Part shown: piece by piece, positions 52,101 to 61,248 of the stretch | Numbering within the stretch: position 1 is the stretch's first letter | Layout: every line of letters begins with the position of its first letter | Assembly (NCBI RefSeq): GCF_902729425.1 | Contig: NZ_CACVCH010000042.1 | Coordinates: forward strand, 1-64,000 | Direction of reading: 5' to 3' | DNA length: 64,000 nt | From: Magnetospirillum sp. SS-4 | GTDB lineage: Bacteria > Pseudomonadota > Alphaproteobacteria > Rhodospirillales > Magnetospirillaceae | Translations under genes and position numbers: made by a program | Notes under the pieces: generated by a model | What the model saw: only the letters and a program-made list of their open reading frames with translations | Told to the model about the DNA's origin: nothing | The model's database searches: none

Positions 52101-53528
52101 CTATTCGCCGGCCTTGCGCGGGCGAAAGACGCCGGGCGGCAGGCGGGTGGTCATGTCGCACAGCGACTTCTCGATCTGGGCCTGGGTCAGGCCGTCGACC
52201 TTGGACAGATCGGCCTCGCGCAGGTCGGAACCGATCAGGATGGCGCCCTTGAGGTCGGCGCCGGCCATCCTCGCCCCCGACAGCCGGGCGCCCGACAGGT
52301 CCGAGCCCCGGAGGATGGCGCCTTCGAGGTTGCTGAGATCCAGCTTGGCGTGGCGCAATGCCGCCACCCCCAGGTTGGCGCCGGCCAGATCGGCGGCCGA
52401 CAGGGTGGCGTAGCGGAAATCCGAACCGTCCAGGCGGGCGTCGGCCAGACAGGCGTCGGACAGGTCGACCTCGCGGAAGGTGGCGTTGGCGAGAATGGCG
52501 CCCGACAGATCGGCACCGGCCAGATCCATGCCCTGGAAGGTGGCGCGCTTGCCCTCAGCCCCCTTGGTTTGCAGCCATTGAAGATGCTCGGCCACCACCG
52601 CCGACAGGTCCAGGCCGGCGACATCGCCGCCCTTGCGGGGCTTGCGGCCGGTCTTTTCCAGCGCCTCCTTCCATTGCAGGCGCCGCTTCTCGGCCCGCTT
52701 GCGGGCGGCTTCGGCCTCGGGATCGGGTTTCAGGGGGGCCAGGTCGGCGGCGTCCAGCTTGCCGCCACTCGGCCGTCTGGCCGGGGCCATGTCGTCCAGG
52801 TCGAGCTTGCCGCCGCCCGGCCGTCTGGCCGGCGTCAGGTCGCCGTGGGCGAGACGTCCGGCGGGTGCCGAGGAAGAGGGGGCGGACGCCGGAGGGGAGC
52901 CGGTCATGGAAGCCAGAGCCGGGCCGGGCCGGGCGGCGGACGGAACGATTCCCTTCGCCTCCAGCCGGGCGGTCAGGGCGGCGATCTCGGGGATGACGGT
53001 GGCCGCGGTGGGGGACGGCGTCTCCACCGGCGGCAGGTCGGGCAGCGGATCGGGGTCCTTGATGTAGCTGACCCTGGGTCTGGCCTGGGCTTGGCTTGGC
53101 TTTGGCATCCGGCACGGGGCGGCCAGGGTCTCGGCCACCCGGTGGGCCAGTTCATGGCCTGAAACCGGCTTGGGAATCACGCCCTCGATGCCGATATCCT
53201 TGGCGCGGCTGACGGCATCGGCTTGCGGCGGCGGCGCCACCACCAGAACCGGCACCCGATCGTGGGGGGTGCCGGCGGGCCGGCGCAGCGCCTCGATCAC
53301 CGCCAGGCCGCTTTCCGGGCCGGCGCCCAGGTCGACCAGCACCAGATCGACGCCGCGCGCCATCAGTCCGGTGGTTTCGCCGGGATCGCTGAACGGCGTG
53401 ACATCCTTGACGTTGAGCTTGCGGAAGGTCTGGCGGGCCAGGAAACGGAACTGATCGTCCAGACCGAACACCAGAAGCCGGACGGGCTTCCAGTCGGTAT
53501 CCGGATTGCCGCCGGTGGGATGACGCAT
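52101..53528 (-). CDS. receiver domain-pentapeptide repeat fusion protein
   Basis: 475 residues. An N-terminal receiver-like domain (about 15-137) with LLVFGLDDQFRFLARQTF, a phospho-acceptor-like Asp in LVLVDLGAG, and IPKPVSGHEL with the conserved Lys. A Pro/Ala-rich linker (about 140-265) contains two similar segments, PARRPGGGKLDLDDMAP and PARRPSGGKLDAADLAP. A charged helix follows (about 270-300), then a pentapeptide-repeat region (about 325-455) with A(D/N)LSG-type repeats such as MDLAGADLSGAIL and LSGARMAGADLKGAIL, forming a right-handed beta-helix. Function is unknown; the fusion is uncommon. Convergent with nifK. Confidence 0.85.
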   Translation of the reverse strand: MRHPTGGNPDTDWKPVRLLVFGLDDQFRFLARQTFRKLNVKDVTPFSDPGETTGLMARGVDLVLVDLGAGPESGLAVIEALRRPAGTPHDRVPVLVVAPPPQADAVSRAKDIGIEGVIPKPVSGHELAHRVAETLAAPCRMPKPSQAQARPRVSYIKDPDPLPDLPPVETPSPTAATVIPEIAALTARLEAKGIVPSAARPGPALASMTGSPPASAPSSSAPAGRLAHGDLTPARRPGGGKLDLDDMAPARRPSGGKLDAADLAPLKPDPEAEAARKRAEKRRLQWKEALEKTGRKPRKGGDVAGLDLSAVVAEHLQWLQTKGAEGKRATFQGMDLAGADLSGAILANATFREVDLSDACLADARLDGSDFRYATLSAADLAGANLGVAALRHAKLDLSNLEGAILRGSDLSGARLSGARMAGADLKGAILIGSDLREADLSKVDGLTQAQIEKSLCDMTTRLPPGVFRPRKAGE

Positions 53529-53629
53529 GTAATGCTGTGCCCTTGTCCTTTTTCTTCCCCGCCCTCACCATAGTGCAAATCCGGCCGGGATGGAAACATC
53601 CCCGGCCCCAGGGAGAGACGACCGGCCCC

Positions 53630-54493
53630 ATGACCTCCGCCACCTTGCATCGCGCCCGGGCGCTGGCGGCGCTGCTGCCGCCGCTGCTGGTGGCCGCCGG
53701 CCGGGTCGCCGCCACGGTGGCGCCGGGCAGCCACGGCCGCCGGCGGACCGGGCCGGGCGAAACGTTCTGGCAATTCCGCCGCTCGATGCCGGGCGATGCC
53801 GCCTCCGTCATCGACTGGCGGCAATCGGCGCGTTCGGACCACCTGTTCGTGCGCGAGACCGAATGGGCGGCGGCACGGACGGTCTGGCTGTGGCGCGATG
53901 CGTCCGCCTCCATGGACTGGCGTTCGGACGAACGCCTGCCCACCAAGCGCGACCGCGCCGAATTGCTGATTCTGGCCCTGGCGGCGCTGCTGCTGCGCGG
54001 CGGCGAGCGGGTGGCGCTGCTGTCCGGCGCCCAGGCCCCGGTCTCGGGCGCCGGCGCCCTGGGGCGGCTGGCGGCGGTCATGGCCCGGGACGGGGACGCC
54101 GCCGCCGTCCCGCCGCCGGTTCCGCCCCGTCACGCCACCTTGGTGCTGGTCGGCGACTTCCTGGATCCGCTGGACGAGACCGCCGCCCGCATCCGCGCCC
54201 TGGCGTCCGGCGGCGCCGCCGGCCATCTGATCCAGGTTCTCGATCCGGCCGAGGAAGCCCTGCCCTATGACGGACGTATCCGCTTCGAGGGAATGGAGGG
54301 CGAAGGCGACATGCTGGCGCGCCGCGCCCAGGACCTGCGCCCTGCCTATCGGCGGCGGCTGGCGGCTCATCGTGACGGCCTCGCCGCCCTGGCGCGCAAC
54401 GCCGGCTGGAGCCTTGCCCATCACCGCACCGACCAGCCGCCGCTGCACGCCCTGCTGGCCCTGCACGCCCGCCTGGCCGGAGGCGGCCGATGA
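53630..54493 (+). CDS. DUF58 domain protein
   Basis: 287 residues with the DUF58 core: RRRTGPGETFWQFRRSMPGD, then IDWRQSARSDHLFVRETEW, followed by the vWA-like WLWRDASASMDW with a modified metal-site DxSxS (DASAS). DUF58 proteins act with MoxR AAA+ ATPases and vWA/Bat proteins in envelope or metal-centre maturation. ATG 53630 starts the conserved domain after GGGAGAG. The MoxR gene that usually precedes it is absent; upstream lies the opposing receiver-pentapeptide gene. Its stop overlaps the next start by four bases. Confidence 0.85.
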   Translation: MTSATLHRARALAALLPPLLVAAGRVAATVAPGSHGRRRTGPGETFWQFRRSMPGDAASVIDWRQSARSDHLFVRETEWAAARTVWLWRDASASMDWRSDERLPTKRDRAELLILALAALLLRGGERVALLSGAQAPVSGAGALGRLAAVMARDGDAAAVPPPVPPRHATLVLVGDFLDPLDETAARIRALASGGAAGHLIQVLDPAEEALPYDGRIRFEGMEGEGDMLARRAQDLRPAYRRRLAAHRDGLAALARNAGWSLAHHRTDQPPLHALLALHARLAGGGR

Positions 54494-57201
54494 CTCCGTT
54501 CCTGCCGGGCCTGGTCTTCGCGGCGCCGTGGGCGCTGGGCCTGCTGCCGCTGCTGCCGCTGCTGTGGCGGCTGCTGCGGGTGACGCCGCCGGCGCCGCGC
54601 CGGCTGCGCTTTCCCGCCATCCGCCTGCTGCTGGGGCTAAGCGGGCGCGAACAGCAGGCCGAGGCGACGCCCCCCTGGCTGCTGGCCTTGCGTCTGGCCC
54701 TGGCCGCCTGCCTGATTCTGGCGGCGGCGGGGCCGGTCGTCAATTCCACTCCCGTCGCCGGCCATGCCGACGGGGCCATGCTGGTGGTGGTCGACGACGG
54801 CTGGGCCGCCGCCCGCGACTGGCCGGAGCGCATCGCCGCCCTGGACATCCTGCTGACCGAGGCCCAGCGCGCCGCCCGGCCGGTGCTGCTGCTGACCACC
54901 GCCCCCCCTTCCGATGGTTCTCCCGTGGCCGTGTCGCGGCTGGGCCCGTCCGCCGGACTCCGCTCCGTCCTGGCCGGATTGAGCCCCAGGCCGTGGGCCG
55001 TCGACCGCAAGGCCGCGGCGGCGGCGCTGGCGCGGCTGTCCGGAGAGCGGGTGGGGCGGACGGTGTGGCTGAGCGACGGCCTGCACGACGAGGGGGCCGC
55101 CGAACTGGCGCGGACCCTGCAAGGCCTGGGCGGCGGGCTGGAACTGATGACCGGCCGGACCGGCCGCCAGTTGTTGCCGCCGGCGGAGGATTCGCCCTCC
55201 GAGCGGCTGGCGGTCCAGGTCCGGCGTCTGATCGCCGCCTTGCCGGAAACCCTGGCGGTGCGTGGGCTGGATGCCTCGGGAACCGTGCTGGTCCGCGAGG
55301 AGGTCACCCTGGAGGCCGGCGCGGCCGAGGCGACGGTGGTCCTCGCCCTGCCCTCCGACCTGCGCAACCGGCTGGTCCGCCTGGATATCGAGGGCGAACG
55401 CTCGGCCGCCGCCGTGGTTCTGCTGGACGAACGCTGGCGCCGCCGCGCGGTGGGGCTGGCCGATGGCGGCCGAAGCGCCGCCGCCGCCCTGCTCGATCCG
55501 CTGCATTACGTGGAGCGGGCGCTGGCCCCCCATGCCGATCTGCGGCGGGGGGACCTGGACGGGTTGCTGGCCGAGGATGGCCCCGAAGTGCTGATCCTCG
55601 CCGACCGGCCGCTGCCGCCCGGCCCCCTGGCCGAGCGTCTGGCCGCCGGCATCCATCAGGGCCGGGTGCTGATCCGCTTTGCCGGGCCGCTGCTGGCCGA
55701 GGCCGCCGCCGGACGGGACGGCGCCGGCGACGCGCTGTTGCCGGTTCCCCTGCGCGGCGGCGGCCGCGCCCTGGGCGGCGCCATGTCGTGGACCGCTCCG
55801 ATGGCGCTGGCACCGTTTCCCGATCACGGTCCGCTGTCCGGTCTTGCCATACCCGCCGACGTGGCGGTGCGTTCGCAATTGCTGGCCGAGCCCGGCCTCG
55901 ACCTCGCCGCCCACAGCTGGGCGACGCTGAGCGACGGCACGCCGCTGATCACCGCCCGGCGTCACGGCAAGGGCTGGATCGTTCTGGTTCACACCACCGG
56001 CAACGCCGAATGGAGCAATCTGGCGCTGTCCGGGCTGTTCGTCGACATGCTGCGGCGGCTGGCGGGTCTGGCCCGGGGCGGGCGGGGCGGGGCCGCCGCC
56101 GGGCCGCTGGCGCCGCTGGAGGTTCTGGACGGTTTTGGCCAGGCGCACCCGGCCGCCGGCGGGATCGCCGCCCTGACGGTGGCCGAATCTCCCCGGCCGG
56201 GCCCTCGTCATCCCCCCGGCCTTTACGGAACCGGCGAGGCGAGGCTTGCCTTCAACCTGGGGCCGGCGCTGGCGCCGCCCCGGCCGCTGGACCCGCCGCC
56301 CGGCGCCATCCTCTCCGGACTGGAGGGGCGGCGGGCCGGGCTCGACCTCGGACCGGGACTGCTGGCGGCGGCGCTGCTGCTGGCCGTGGCCGACGCCCTG
56401 GCCAGCCTGTGGCTGCGTGGCGCGCTGTTCCGGCGGGCGGGAACGGTGGCGGCGTTGCTGCTGGCGCTGCCGGTCTCCCCCGCCGGGGCCGGCGCGGCGG
56501 ACAGCTTCGCCCTGGACGCCGGGTTGTCCACCCGGCTGGCCTGCATCCGCACCGGCCAGCCGGCGCTGGACCGCGATTGCCTCGCCGGGCTGAGGGGGCT
56601 GTCGGCCGCCGTCGGCCGCCGCTCCACCGCCCAACTGGCCGAGCCGGTGACGGTGGATGCCGAGCGCGATCCGGTCGTGTTCTTTCCTCTGCTGTACTGG
56701 CGGGTCGGGCCGCTTCAGCCGCCCCTTCCGGCCGCCGCCGTCGAGCGGCTCAACGCCTACATGGCGCGGGGTGGCCTGATCGTCGTGGATGCCGGTGACG
56801 ACAACGACGACGCCGGCCGTGCCCGCCTGCGCGAACTGACGCGCGGGCTGGTGCTGCCGCCGCTGGAGCCGCTGGCCGCCGATCATGTGCTGAACCGCTC
56901 GTTCTATCTGCTGAAGGAAAGTCCCGGCCGCTGGGACGCGCCGCCGCCGTGGGTCGAACGTCCCAACGGCGGCGGCGGCAACGACGACGTCTCGCCGGTC
57001 GTCGTCGGCAACGCCGACTGGGTGGGGGCCTGGGCGGTGGACGAGTATGGCCGGCCGCTTCACGCGGTGGTGCCGGGCGGCGAGCGCCAGCGCGAGATCA
57101 GCCTGCGTTTCGGCGTCAATCTGGTGATGTACGCCCTGACCGGCAATTACAAGGCCGATCAGGTCCACCTTCCCGCCATCCTGGAACGGGTGGGCCGATG
57201 A
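54490..57201 (+). CDS. BatA-like/DUF4159 membrane protein
   Basis: 903 residues. BatA N-terminal region with two transmembrane helices (about 5-27, 62-85) and LRRLRFPAIRLLLGL-type linker, a vWA-like central region (VVVDDGWAAARDWPERI has a degenerate metal site), a second membrane segment pair (about 620-670) and a C-terminal DUF4159 domain (about 680-900: FFPLLYWRVGPLQPP, RGGLIVVDAGDD, LNRSFYLL). This architecture is standard in alphaproteobacterial MoxR-DUF58-DUF4159 clusters. The molecular role is unknown. Overlaps the DUF58 gene by four bases and is followed by another membrane protein. Confidence 0.85.
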   Translation: MTPFLPGLVFAAPWALGLLPLLPLLWRLLRVTPPAPRRLRFPAIRLLLGLSGREQQAEATPPWLLALRLALAACLILAAAGPVVNSTPVAGHADGAMLVVVDDGWAAARDWPERIAALDILLTEAQRAARPVLLLTTAPPSDGSPVAVSRLGPSAGLRSVLAGLSPRPWAVDRKAAAAALARLSGERVGRTVWLSDGLHDEGAAELARTLQGLGGGLELMTGRTGRQLLPPAEDSPSERLAVQVRRLIAALPETLAVRGLDASGTVLVREEVTLEAGAAEATVVLALPSDLRNRLVRLDIEGERSAAAVVLLDERWRRRAVGLADGGRSAAAALLDPLHYVERALAPHADLRRGDLDGLLAEDGPEVLILADRPLPPGPLAERLAAGIHQGRVLIRFAGPLLAEAAAGRDGAGDALLPVPLRGGGRALGGAMSWTAPMALAPFPDHGPLSGLAIPADVAVRSQLLAEPGLDLAAHSWATLSDGTPLITARRHGKGWIVLVHTTGNAEWSNLALSGLFVDMLRRLAGLARGGRGGAAAGPLAPLEVLDGFGQAHPAAGGIAALTVAESPRPGPRHPPGLYGTGEARLAFNLGPALAPPRPLDPPPGAILSGLEGRRAGLDLGPGLLAAALLLAVADALASLWLRGALFRRAGTVAALLLALPVSPAGAGAADSFALDAGLSTRLACIRTGQPALDRDCLAGLRGLSAAVGRRSTAQLAEPVTVDAERDPVVFFPLLYWRVGPLQPPLPAAAVERLNAYMARGGLIVVDAGDDNDDAGRARLRELTRGLVLPPLEPLAADHVLNRSFYLLKESPGRWDAPPPWVERPNGGGGNDDVSPVVVGNADWVGAWAVDEYGRPLHAVVPGGERQREISLRFGVNLVMYALTGNYKADQVHLPAILERVGR

Positions 57202-57211
57202 CGAGCGATCC

Positions 57212-59269
57212 ATGAACCAGACGATCAGTTTGGCGCCGCTGGTTTCCTGGCCATGGCTGGCGGCCCTGGCCGTCGCCGCGACGCTGGTGGCCGGCCTGGG
57301 GCTCGCCCTCGGCGCGCGGGGCGGCGGCTGGCGGGCGCTGGTGCTGGGGGTTTTGGTGCTGGCGTTGGCCAATCCCCGGCTGGTGAGCGAGCGGCGGACC
57401 CCGTTGCCCGACACCGCCCTGGTGGTGGTGGACCAGACCCTGTCGCAGGAGGTCGACGGGCGCGCCGGACAGGCCGAGACCGCCCTGGCGGAGGTTCAGG
57501 AACGCCTGGGCCGGCTGGCCGGCCTGGACGTGCGGGTGGAGAGGGTCTCCGGCACGCCGGGGCAGGACGAGGGAACCCGACTGTTCGCCGCCGTCGACCG
57601 GGCCCTGGCGGAGGTGCCGCGCCGCCGGCTGGCCGGAGTGGTGATGATCACCGACGGCCGCGTTCACGACGTCCCCGCCGACCGGGGCCGCTCGCTCGAC
57701 GCTCCGGTGCATGTGCTGCTCACCGGACGCCCCGGCGAGCGCGACCGGCGGCTGGTGCCCGGCAAGAGTCCCGGTTTCGGACTGGTGGGGCGCGACGCCG
57801 CCTTGTCGTTCCGGGTGGAGGATCAGGGAGGAGAGGGCGACGCCACCGTGACGGTGCGGCTGGACGGCCAGCCGCACGCCACCATCAGCGTGCCGCTCAA
57901 CCGCGACGCCACCATCGAGATTCCCATCCGCCACGCCGGCCAGAACGTGGTGGAACTGGAGGTTGAGCCCGGCCCCGGCGAGATGTCGCCGGCCAACAAC
58001 GCCGCCGCCCTGGTACTGTCGGGAGTGCGCGACCGCCTGAAGGTGCTGCTGGTCTCGGGCGAGCCCCATGCCGGCGGGCGCGCCTGGCGCAATCTGCTGA
58101 AGGCCGATCCGGCGGTCGATCTGGTTCATTTCACCATTTTGCGTCCGCCGGAAAAGGACGACCGCACCCCCATCCACGAATTGTCGCTGATCGCCTTTCC
58201 GGTTCGGGAGCTGTTCGAGGAGAAGTTGTACGACTTCGATCTGGTGATCTTCGACCGCTACCGCCGCCGGGGCGTGCTGTCGGCCGGCTATTACCGGAAT
58301 CTGGCCGAATATGTCCGCCGGGGCGGAGCCTTGCTGGCGGCGGTGGGGCCGGAATTCGCCGAGGCCGGCGGCATGGGCGAGTCCGCCCTGACCGAGGTGC
58401 TGCCGGCACGGCCCGCCGGCACCTTGACCGAGCACCCGTTCCCGCCGCGCCTGACCGAGGCCGGGCGGCGACACCCCGTCACCTCGGGCCTGGCCGGATC
58501 GCGCCCGGGCGACGCTCCCTGGGGGCGCTGGATGCGTCAGGTCGACACCGCGCCGCCCCGCGGCCTGTCCGTCATGACCGGCGCCGGCGACCGGCCGCTG
58601 GTGGTGCTGGACCGGGTCGGCGACGGCCGTGTCGCCATGGTGCTGTCCGACAGCATCTGGCTGTGGGCCAAGGGGTGGGACGGCGGCGGTCCCCATGACG
58701 AACTGCTGAGGCGTCTCGCCCACTGGCTGATGAAGGAACCGGACCTGGAGGAACGTTCGCTGCGGGCCGAGGTCGCCGCCGGCTCGCTGAGCGTCATCCG
58801 CCGCTCGCTCGATTCCGGCGACGCCGAGGTGACCGTCACCGGACCCGATGGCGTTGGCCGGCCCCTGACCCTGCACGACCGCGGCGACGGCAGCGCCGCC
58901 GGCGCCATGCCGGTTTCGCGATCCGGATTGTGGCGGGTGGAGGACGACGGCGGCCTTGCCGCCATCGCCGCCGCCGGTCCGGCCTCTCCGGTCGAAATGG
59001 CGGAGCTGACCGCCGATTCCGGGGCACTGGCTCCGGTGGCCGAGGCCAGCCGGGGCGGCCTGGCCTGGCTGTCGCAAGGCGGGGTGCCCGGGTTCCGCCG
59101 GATCTCCGCCGGGGGCGCGGCCGCCGGACGCGGCTGGATGGGGCTGGTGGACAAGGGCGATTACCAGGTCGACGGCGTGCGCGACATTCCGCTGCTGCCG
59201 GCCTGGGCCCTGCTGCTGCTGGGACTGGGCGGCCTGCTGGCGGCATGGCGTCGCGAGGGCCGGGAATGA
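57212..59269 (+). CDS. membrane protein with glutamine-amidotransferase-like domain
   Basis: 685 residues with transmembrane helices at the N-terminus (about 12-35, 40-55) and C-terminus (about 660-678). Between them are a vWA-like region (LVVVDQTLSQ, VVMITDGRVHD) and a class I glutamine-amidotransferase-like fold (VLLVSGEPHAGG, FDLVIFDRY, RRGGALLAAVGPEF) that lacks the catalytic Cys-His-Glu set. Proteins of this type close the MoxR-DUF58-DUF4159 cluster. It lies ten bases after the DUF4159 gene. Function unknown. Confidence 0.8.
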   Translation: MNQTISLAPLVSWPWLAALAVAATLVAGLGLALGARGGGWRALVLGVLVLALANPRLVSERRTPLPDTALVVVDQTLSQEVDGRAGQAETALAEVQERLGRLAGLDVRVERVSGTPGQDEGTRLFAAVDRALAEVPRRRLAGVVMITDGRVHDVPADRGRSLDAPVHVLLTGRPGERDRRLVPGKSPGFGLVGRDAALSFRVEDQGGEGDATVTVRLDGQPHATISVPLNRDATIEIPIRHAGQNVVELEVEPGPGEMSPANNAAALVLSGVRDRLKVLLVSGEPHAGGRAWRNLLKADPAVDLVHFTILRPPEKDDRTPIHELSLIAFPVRELFEEKLYDFDLVIFDRYRRRGVLSAGYYRNLAEYVRRGGALLAAVGPEFAEAGGMGESALTEVLPARPAGTLTEHPFPPRLTEAGRRHPVTSGLAGSRPGDAPWGRWMRQVDTAPPRGLSVMTGAGDRPLVVLDRVGDGRVAMVLSDSIWLWAKGWDGGGPHDELLRRLAHWLMKEPDLEERSLRAEVAAGSLSVIRRSLDSGDAEVTVTGPDGVGRPLTLHDRGDGSAAGAMPVSRSGLWRVEDDGGLAAIAAAGPASPVEMAELTADSGALAPVAEASRGGLAWLSQGGVPGFRRISAGGAAAGRGWMGLVDKGDYQVDGVRDIPLLPAWALLLLGLGGLLAAWRREGRE

Positions 59270-59329
59270 TTTTTCCTCGTCATTGGACGATTCGATTTGG
59301 AATATCGGATTTGCTGATGTAAGGAGTTC

Positions 59330-59344
59330 TTACCTATAGGTTAA
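59330..59344 (+). promoter_or_regulatory. CtrA-like box upstream of the M23 peptidase gene
   Basis: TTAC-CTATAGG-TTAA matches the CtrA site TTAA-N7-TTAA at seven of eight positions with the exact spacing. It includes the 10-bp palindrome ACCTATAGGT (59332-59341). It lies 66 bp before the GTG start of the M23 gene. Confidence 0.4.
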
Positions 59345-59409
59345 GACCGGCCGTCTGGATACACTGGCCGCGTCTAGGGGATGTCAACAGGTCGGGGGGA
59401 CCAAGGGCA

Positions 59410-60603
59410 GTGGCGGACGAGCGATCGATCCCAAAGCCAGGCAAGCGCATCAAGGCTCTTCGCCGCGCCATTTCATGGGTCATTCCCGAATGGCAGGTCT
59501 TCATCCGCCACCCCGACGGCACGGCGGAGCAGTTCACCTTCACCCGCAAGCGCCAACTGGCCATCATCGGCGGCATGTGCGTCATCGCCATCTGGGCCGG
59601 CACGGTCTCGACCCTGCTGACCCGCCAGCCCGACGAAATCGCCGTCAAGGAACGCCATCTCGAAGAAATGATGGCCGCCACCCGCGCCGCCCAGCATCGG
59701 CTGGTCTCGTCGCAGAAGCTGGTGGCGGACATCGCCCGCGAGGTTGATCAGGTCCATTCCAACATCCTGGTCCTGGCCGAATCCAACGCCGCCCTGGCCA
59801 AGGACCATCCGGTCGGCAAGGTGGCGGCGGCTCCGGTCCGCTCCCGCGCCGGGGTGGAGGTGGGCTGGAACGAGGACGGCCTGCCGGCCAGCGACGAGGC
59901 TCGCGCCGTGCGCGATCAGGTGCGCCGGCTGGAAGGGTCGCTGGAACGGCTGCGCCAGGCCTACGCCCAGGCGCTGCACAACACCAATGCCGCGGCGTCG
60001 TCGCGGATTTTCGACGCCGAGCGGCTGCTGACCCGTCTGGGCATCGATACCCGCCAGTTGTTCGACCGTCCCCAGCGGGAAGGCGGTCGTGGCGGCCCCT
60101 TCATTCCGCTGCCGGTGACGGCGACCGATTCCGGCCTGAACGGCCTGCTGGACCGTCTCGACCGCCTCAGCGGCGTCAAGGCGGCGTTGCGCTCGGTGCC
60201 GCTGGGCGACCCGTTGCCCTCGGACCACTACGTCTCGTCCAATTTCGGCAATCGCGCCGACCCCCTCAACCGCCGCACCGGCATTCACGAAGGCATCGAC
60301 CTGGTGGCGCCGCACGGCAGCCCGATCTACGCCACCGGCGAGGGCGTGGTGGAATTCGCCGGCCCCTGGGACCGTTATGGCCTGGCCATCGAGATCAATC
60401 ACGGCAACGGCATCGCCACCCGTTATGCCCACCTGTCGCGCATCAAGGTCAAGGAAGGCCAGAAGGTGTCGCGTTCCACGGTGATCGGCCTGCTGGGCAA
60501 TACCGGACGTTCCACCGGTCCTCACCTTCATTACGAGGTCCGCCTGTCGGACAGCCCCAAGAATCCCCTCAAGTTCATCGAGGCAGGTAGAAATGCTCCC
60601 TAA
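59410..60603 (+). CDS. M23 family peptidase (LytM domain)
   Basis: 397 residues: a cytoplasmic N-terminus (about 1-48), one transmembrane helix (about 50-70), a coiled coil (about 75-190) and a C-terminal LytM/M23 domain (about 265-390) with zinc ligands in GIHEGIDLVAP (His, Asp) and the HLH motif in GPHLHYEV. HEGIDL departs slightly from the usual HxGxD spacing but keeps the His and Asp. It probably cuts peptidoglycan cross-links. The start is GTG 59410 with AAGGG upstream. Overlaps the bactofilin gene by 11 bases, a recurrent pairing in alphaproteobacteria. Confidence 0.92.
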   Translation: MADERSIPKPGKRIKALRRAISWVIPEWQVFIRHPDGTAEQFTFTRKRQLAIIGGMCVIAIWAGTVSTLLTRQPDEIAVKERHLEEMMAATRAAQHRLVSSQKLVADIAREVDQVHSNILVLAESNAALAKDHPVGKVAAAPVRSRAGVEVGWNEDGLPASDEARAVRDQVRRLEGSLERLRQAYAQALHNTNAAASSRIFDAERLLTRLGIDTRQLFDRPQREGGRGGPFIPLPVTATDSGLNGLLDRLDRLSGVKAALRSVPLGDPLPSDHYVSSNFGNRADPLNRRTGIHEGIDLVAPHGSPIYATGEGVVEFAGPWDRYGLAIEINHGNGIATRYAHLSRIKVKEGQKVSRSTVIGLLGNTGRSTGPHLHYEVRLSDSPKNPLKFIEAGRNAP

Positions 60604-61096
60604 GCTCGGCAAGGCCTTCGGCGCGGTGTCCTCCGCCGCCCATTCCGTCTCCCGCTCCTCCCAGGGGCTGCCGTTGTCGGTGATCGGCCCCGACGTCCGG
60701 ATCGTCGGCAACATCATCACCCAGGGCGAGATGCAGATCGATGGGCAGGTCGAGGGCGACATCTCCTGCCATCGCCTGCTGGTGGGCGAGGGGGGGCGGA
60801 TCACCGGCGAGGTCTCCGCCGAGACCGTGCAGGTCCATGGCGAGCTCAACGGCAAGATCAACGCCTCCACCGTGCTGATCACCAAGTCGGGCCGGGTCAC
60901 CGGCGATGTCACCCAGGACAGCCTGGAGATCGAGGCCGGCGCTTCCATGGAAGGCCGCCTGATCCGGCGTGGCAGCGTCAAGGCGCTGGAACAGCAGGCC
61001 GCCGCCGGCAAGGGCAACGGCAGCGCCGAGCCGGCCCAGATCGCGCCGCCCAAGGCCCCCGACCTGCAACAGGACGCCGCCGCCGGCAACGCCTGA
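60593..61096 (+). CDS. bactofilin
   Basis: 167 residues with the bactofilin (DUF583) beta-helix core (about 28-130): SVIGPDVRIVGNIITQGEMQ, then IDGQVEGDI, LNGKINAST and SGRVTGDV repeats, flanked by low-complexity tails. Bactofilins polymerise without nucleotide at the inner membrane and recruit M23 peptidases or synthases to set cell shape. The ATG lies inside the 3' end of the M23 gene. Coupled expression with that peptidase supports a joint role in localised wall remodelling. Confidence 0.95.
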   Translation: MLPKLGKAFGAVSSAAHSVSRSSQGLPLSVIGPDVRIVGNIITQGEMQIDGQVEGDISCHRLLVGEGGRITGEVSAETVQVHGELNGKINASTVLITKSGRVTGDVTQDSLEIEAGASMEGRLIRRGSVKALEQQAAAGKGNGSAEPAQIAPPKAPDLQQDAAAGNA

Positions 61097-61116
61097 TTTC
61101 CGGCACCCGGCCCCGG

Positions 61117-61153
61117 GGCGGCGTCAGCCGCCGGTGATAGGAAAGGCCTATCA
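61117..61153 (+). terminator. two small stem-loops after bactofilin
   Basis: GGCGGC-gtca-GCCGCC (61117-61132), then TGATAGG-aaagg-CCTATCA (61135-61153). No T run follows either. They may slow or end transcription before htpX, which then needs its own promoter in 61154-61248; I found no convincing one. Confidence 0.35.
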
Positions 61154-61248
61154 GGGTAACAATTTCCCCCGACTTGACCCCACCTGCGATCCACCTCAAG
61201 TTTTATACGGGATCAACGGTTTGGCAGCGTCCCTGTCGGAGAACACCA

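Noticed and set aside
61154-61248. Heat-shock (sigma-32) promoter before htpX
   Set aside because: CTTGAC is followed by TTTTATACG, but the spacing is too long for either sigma-32 or sigma-70, so I could not support it.
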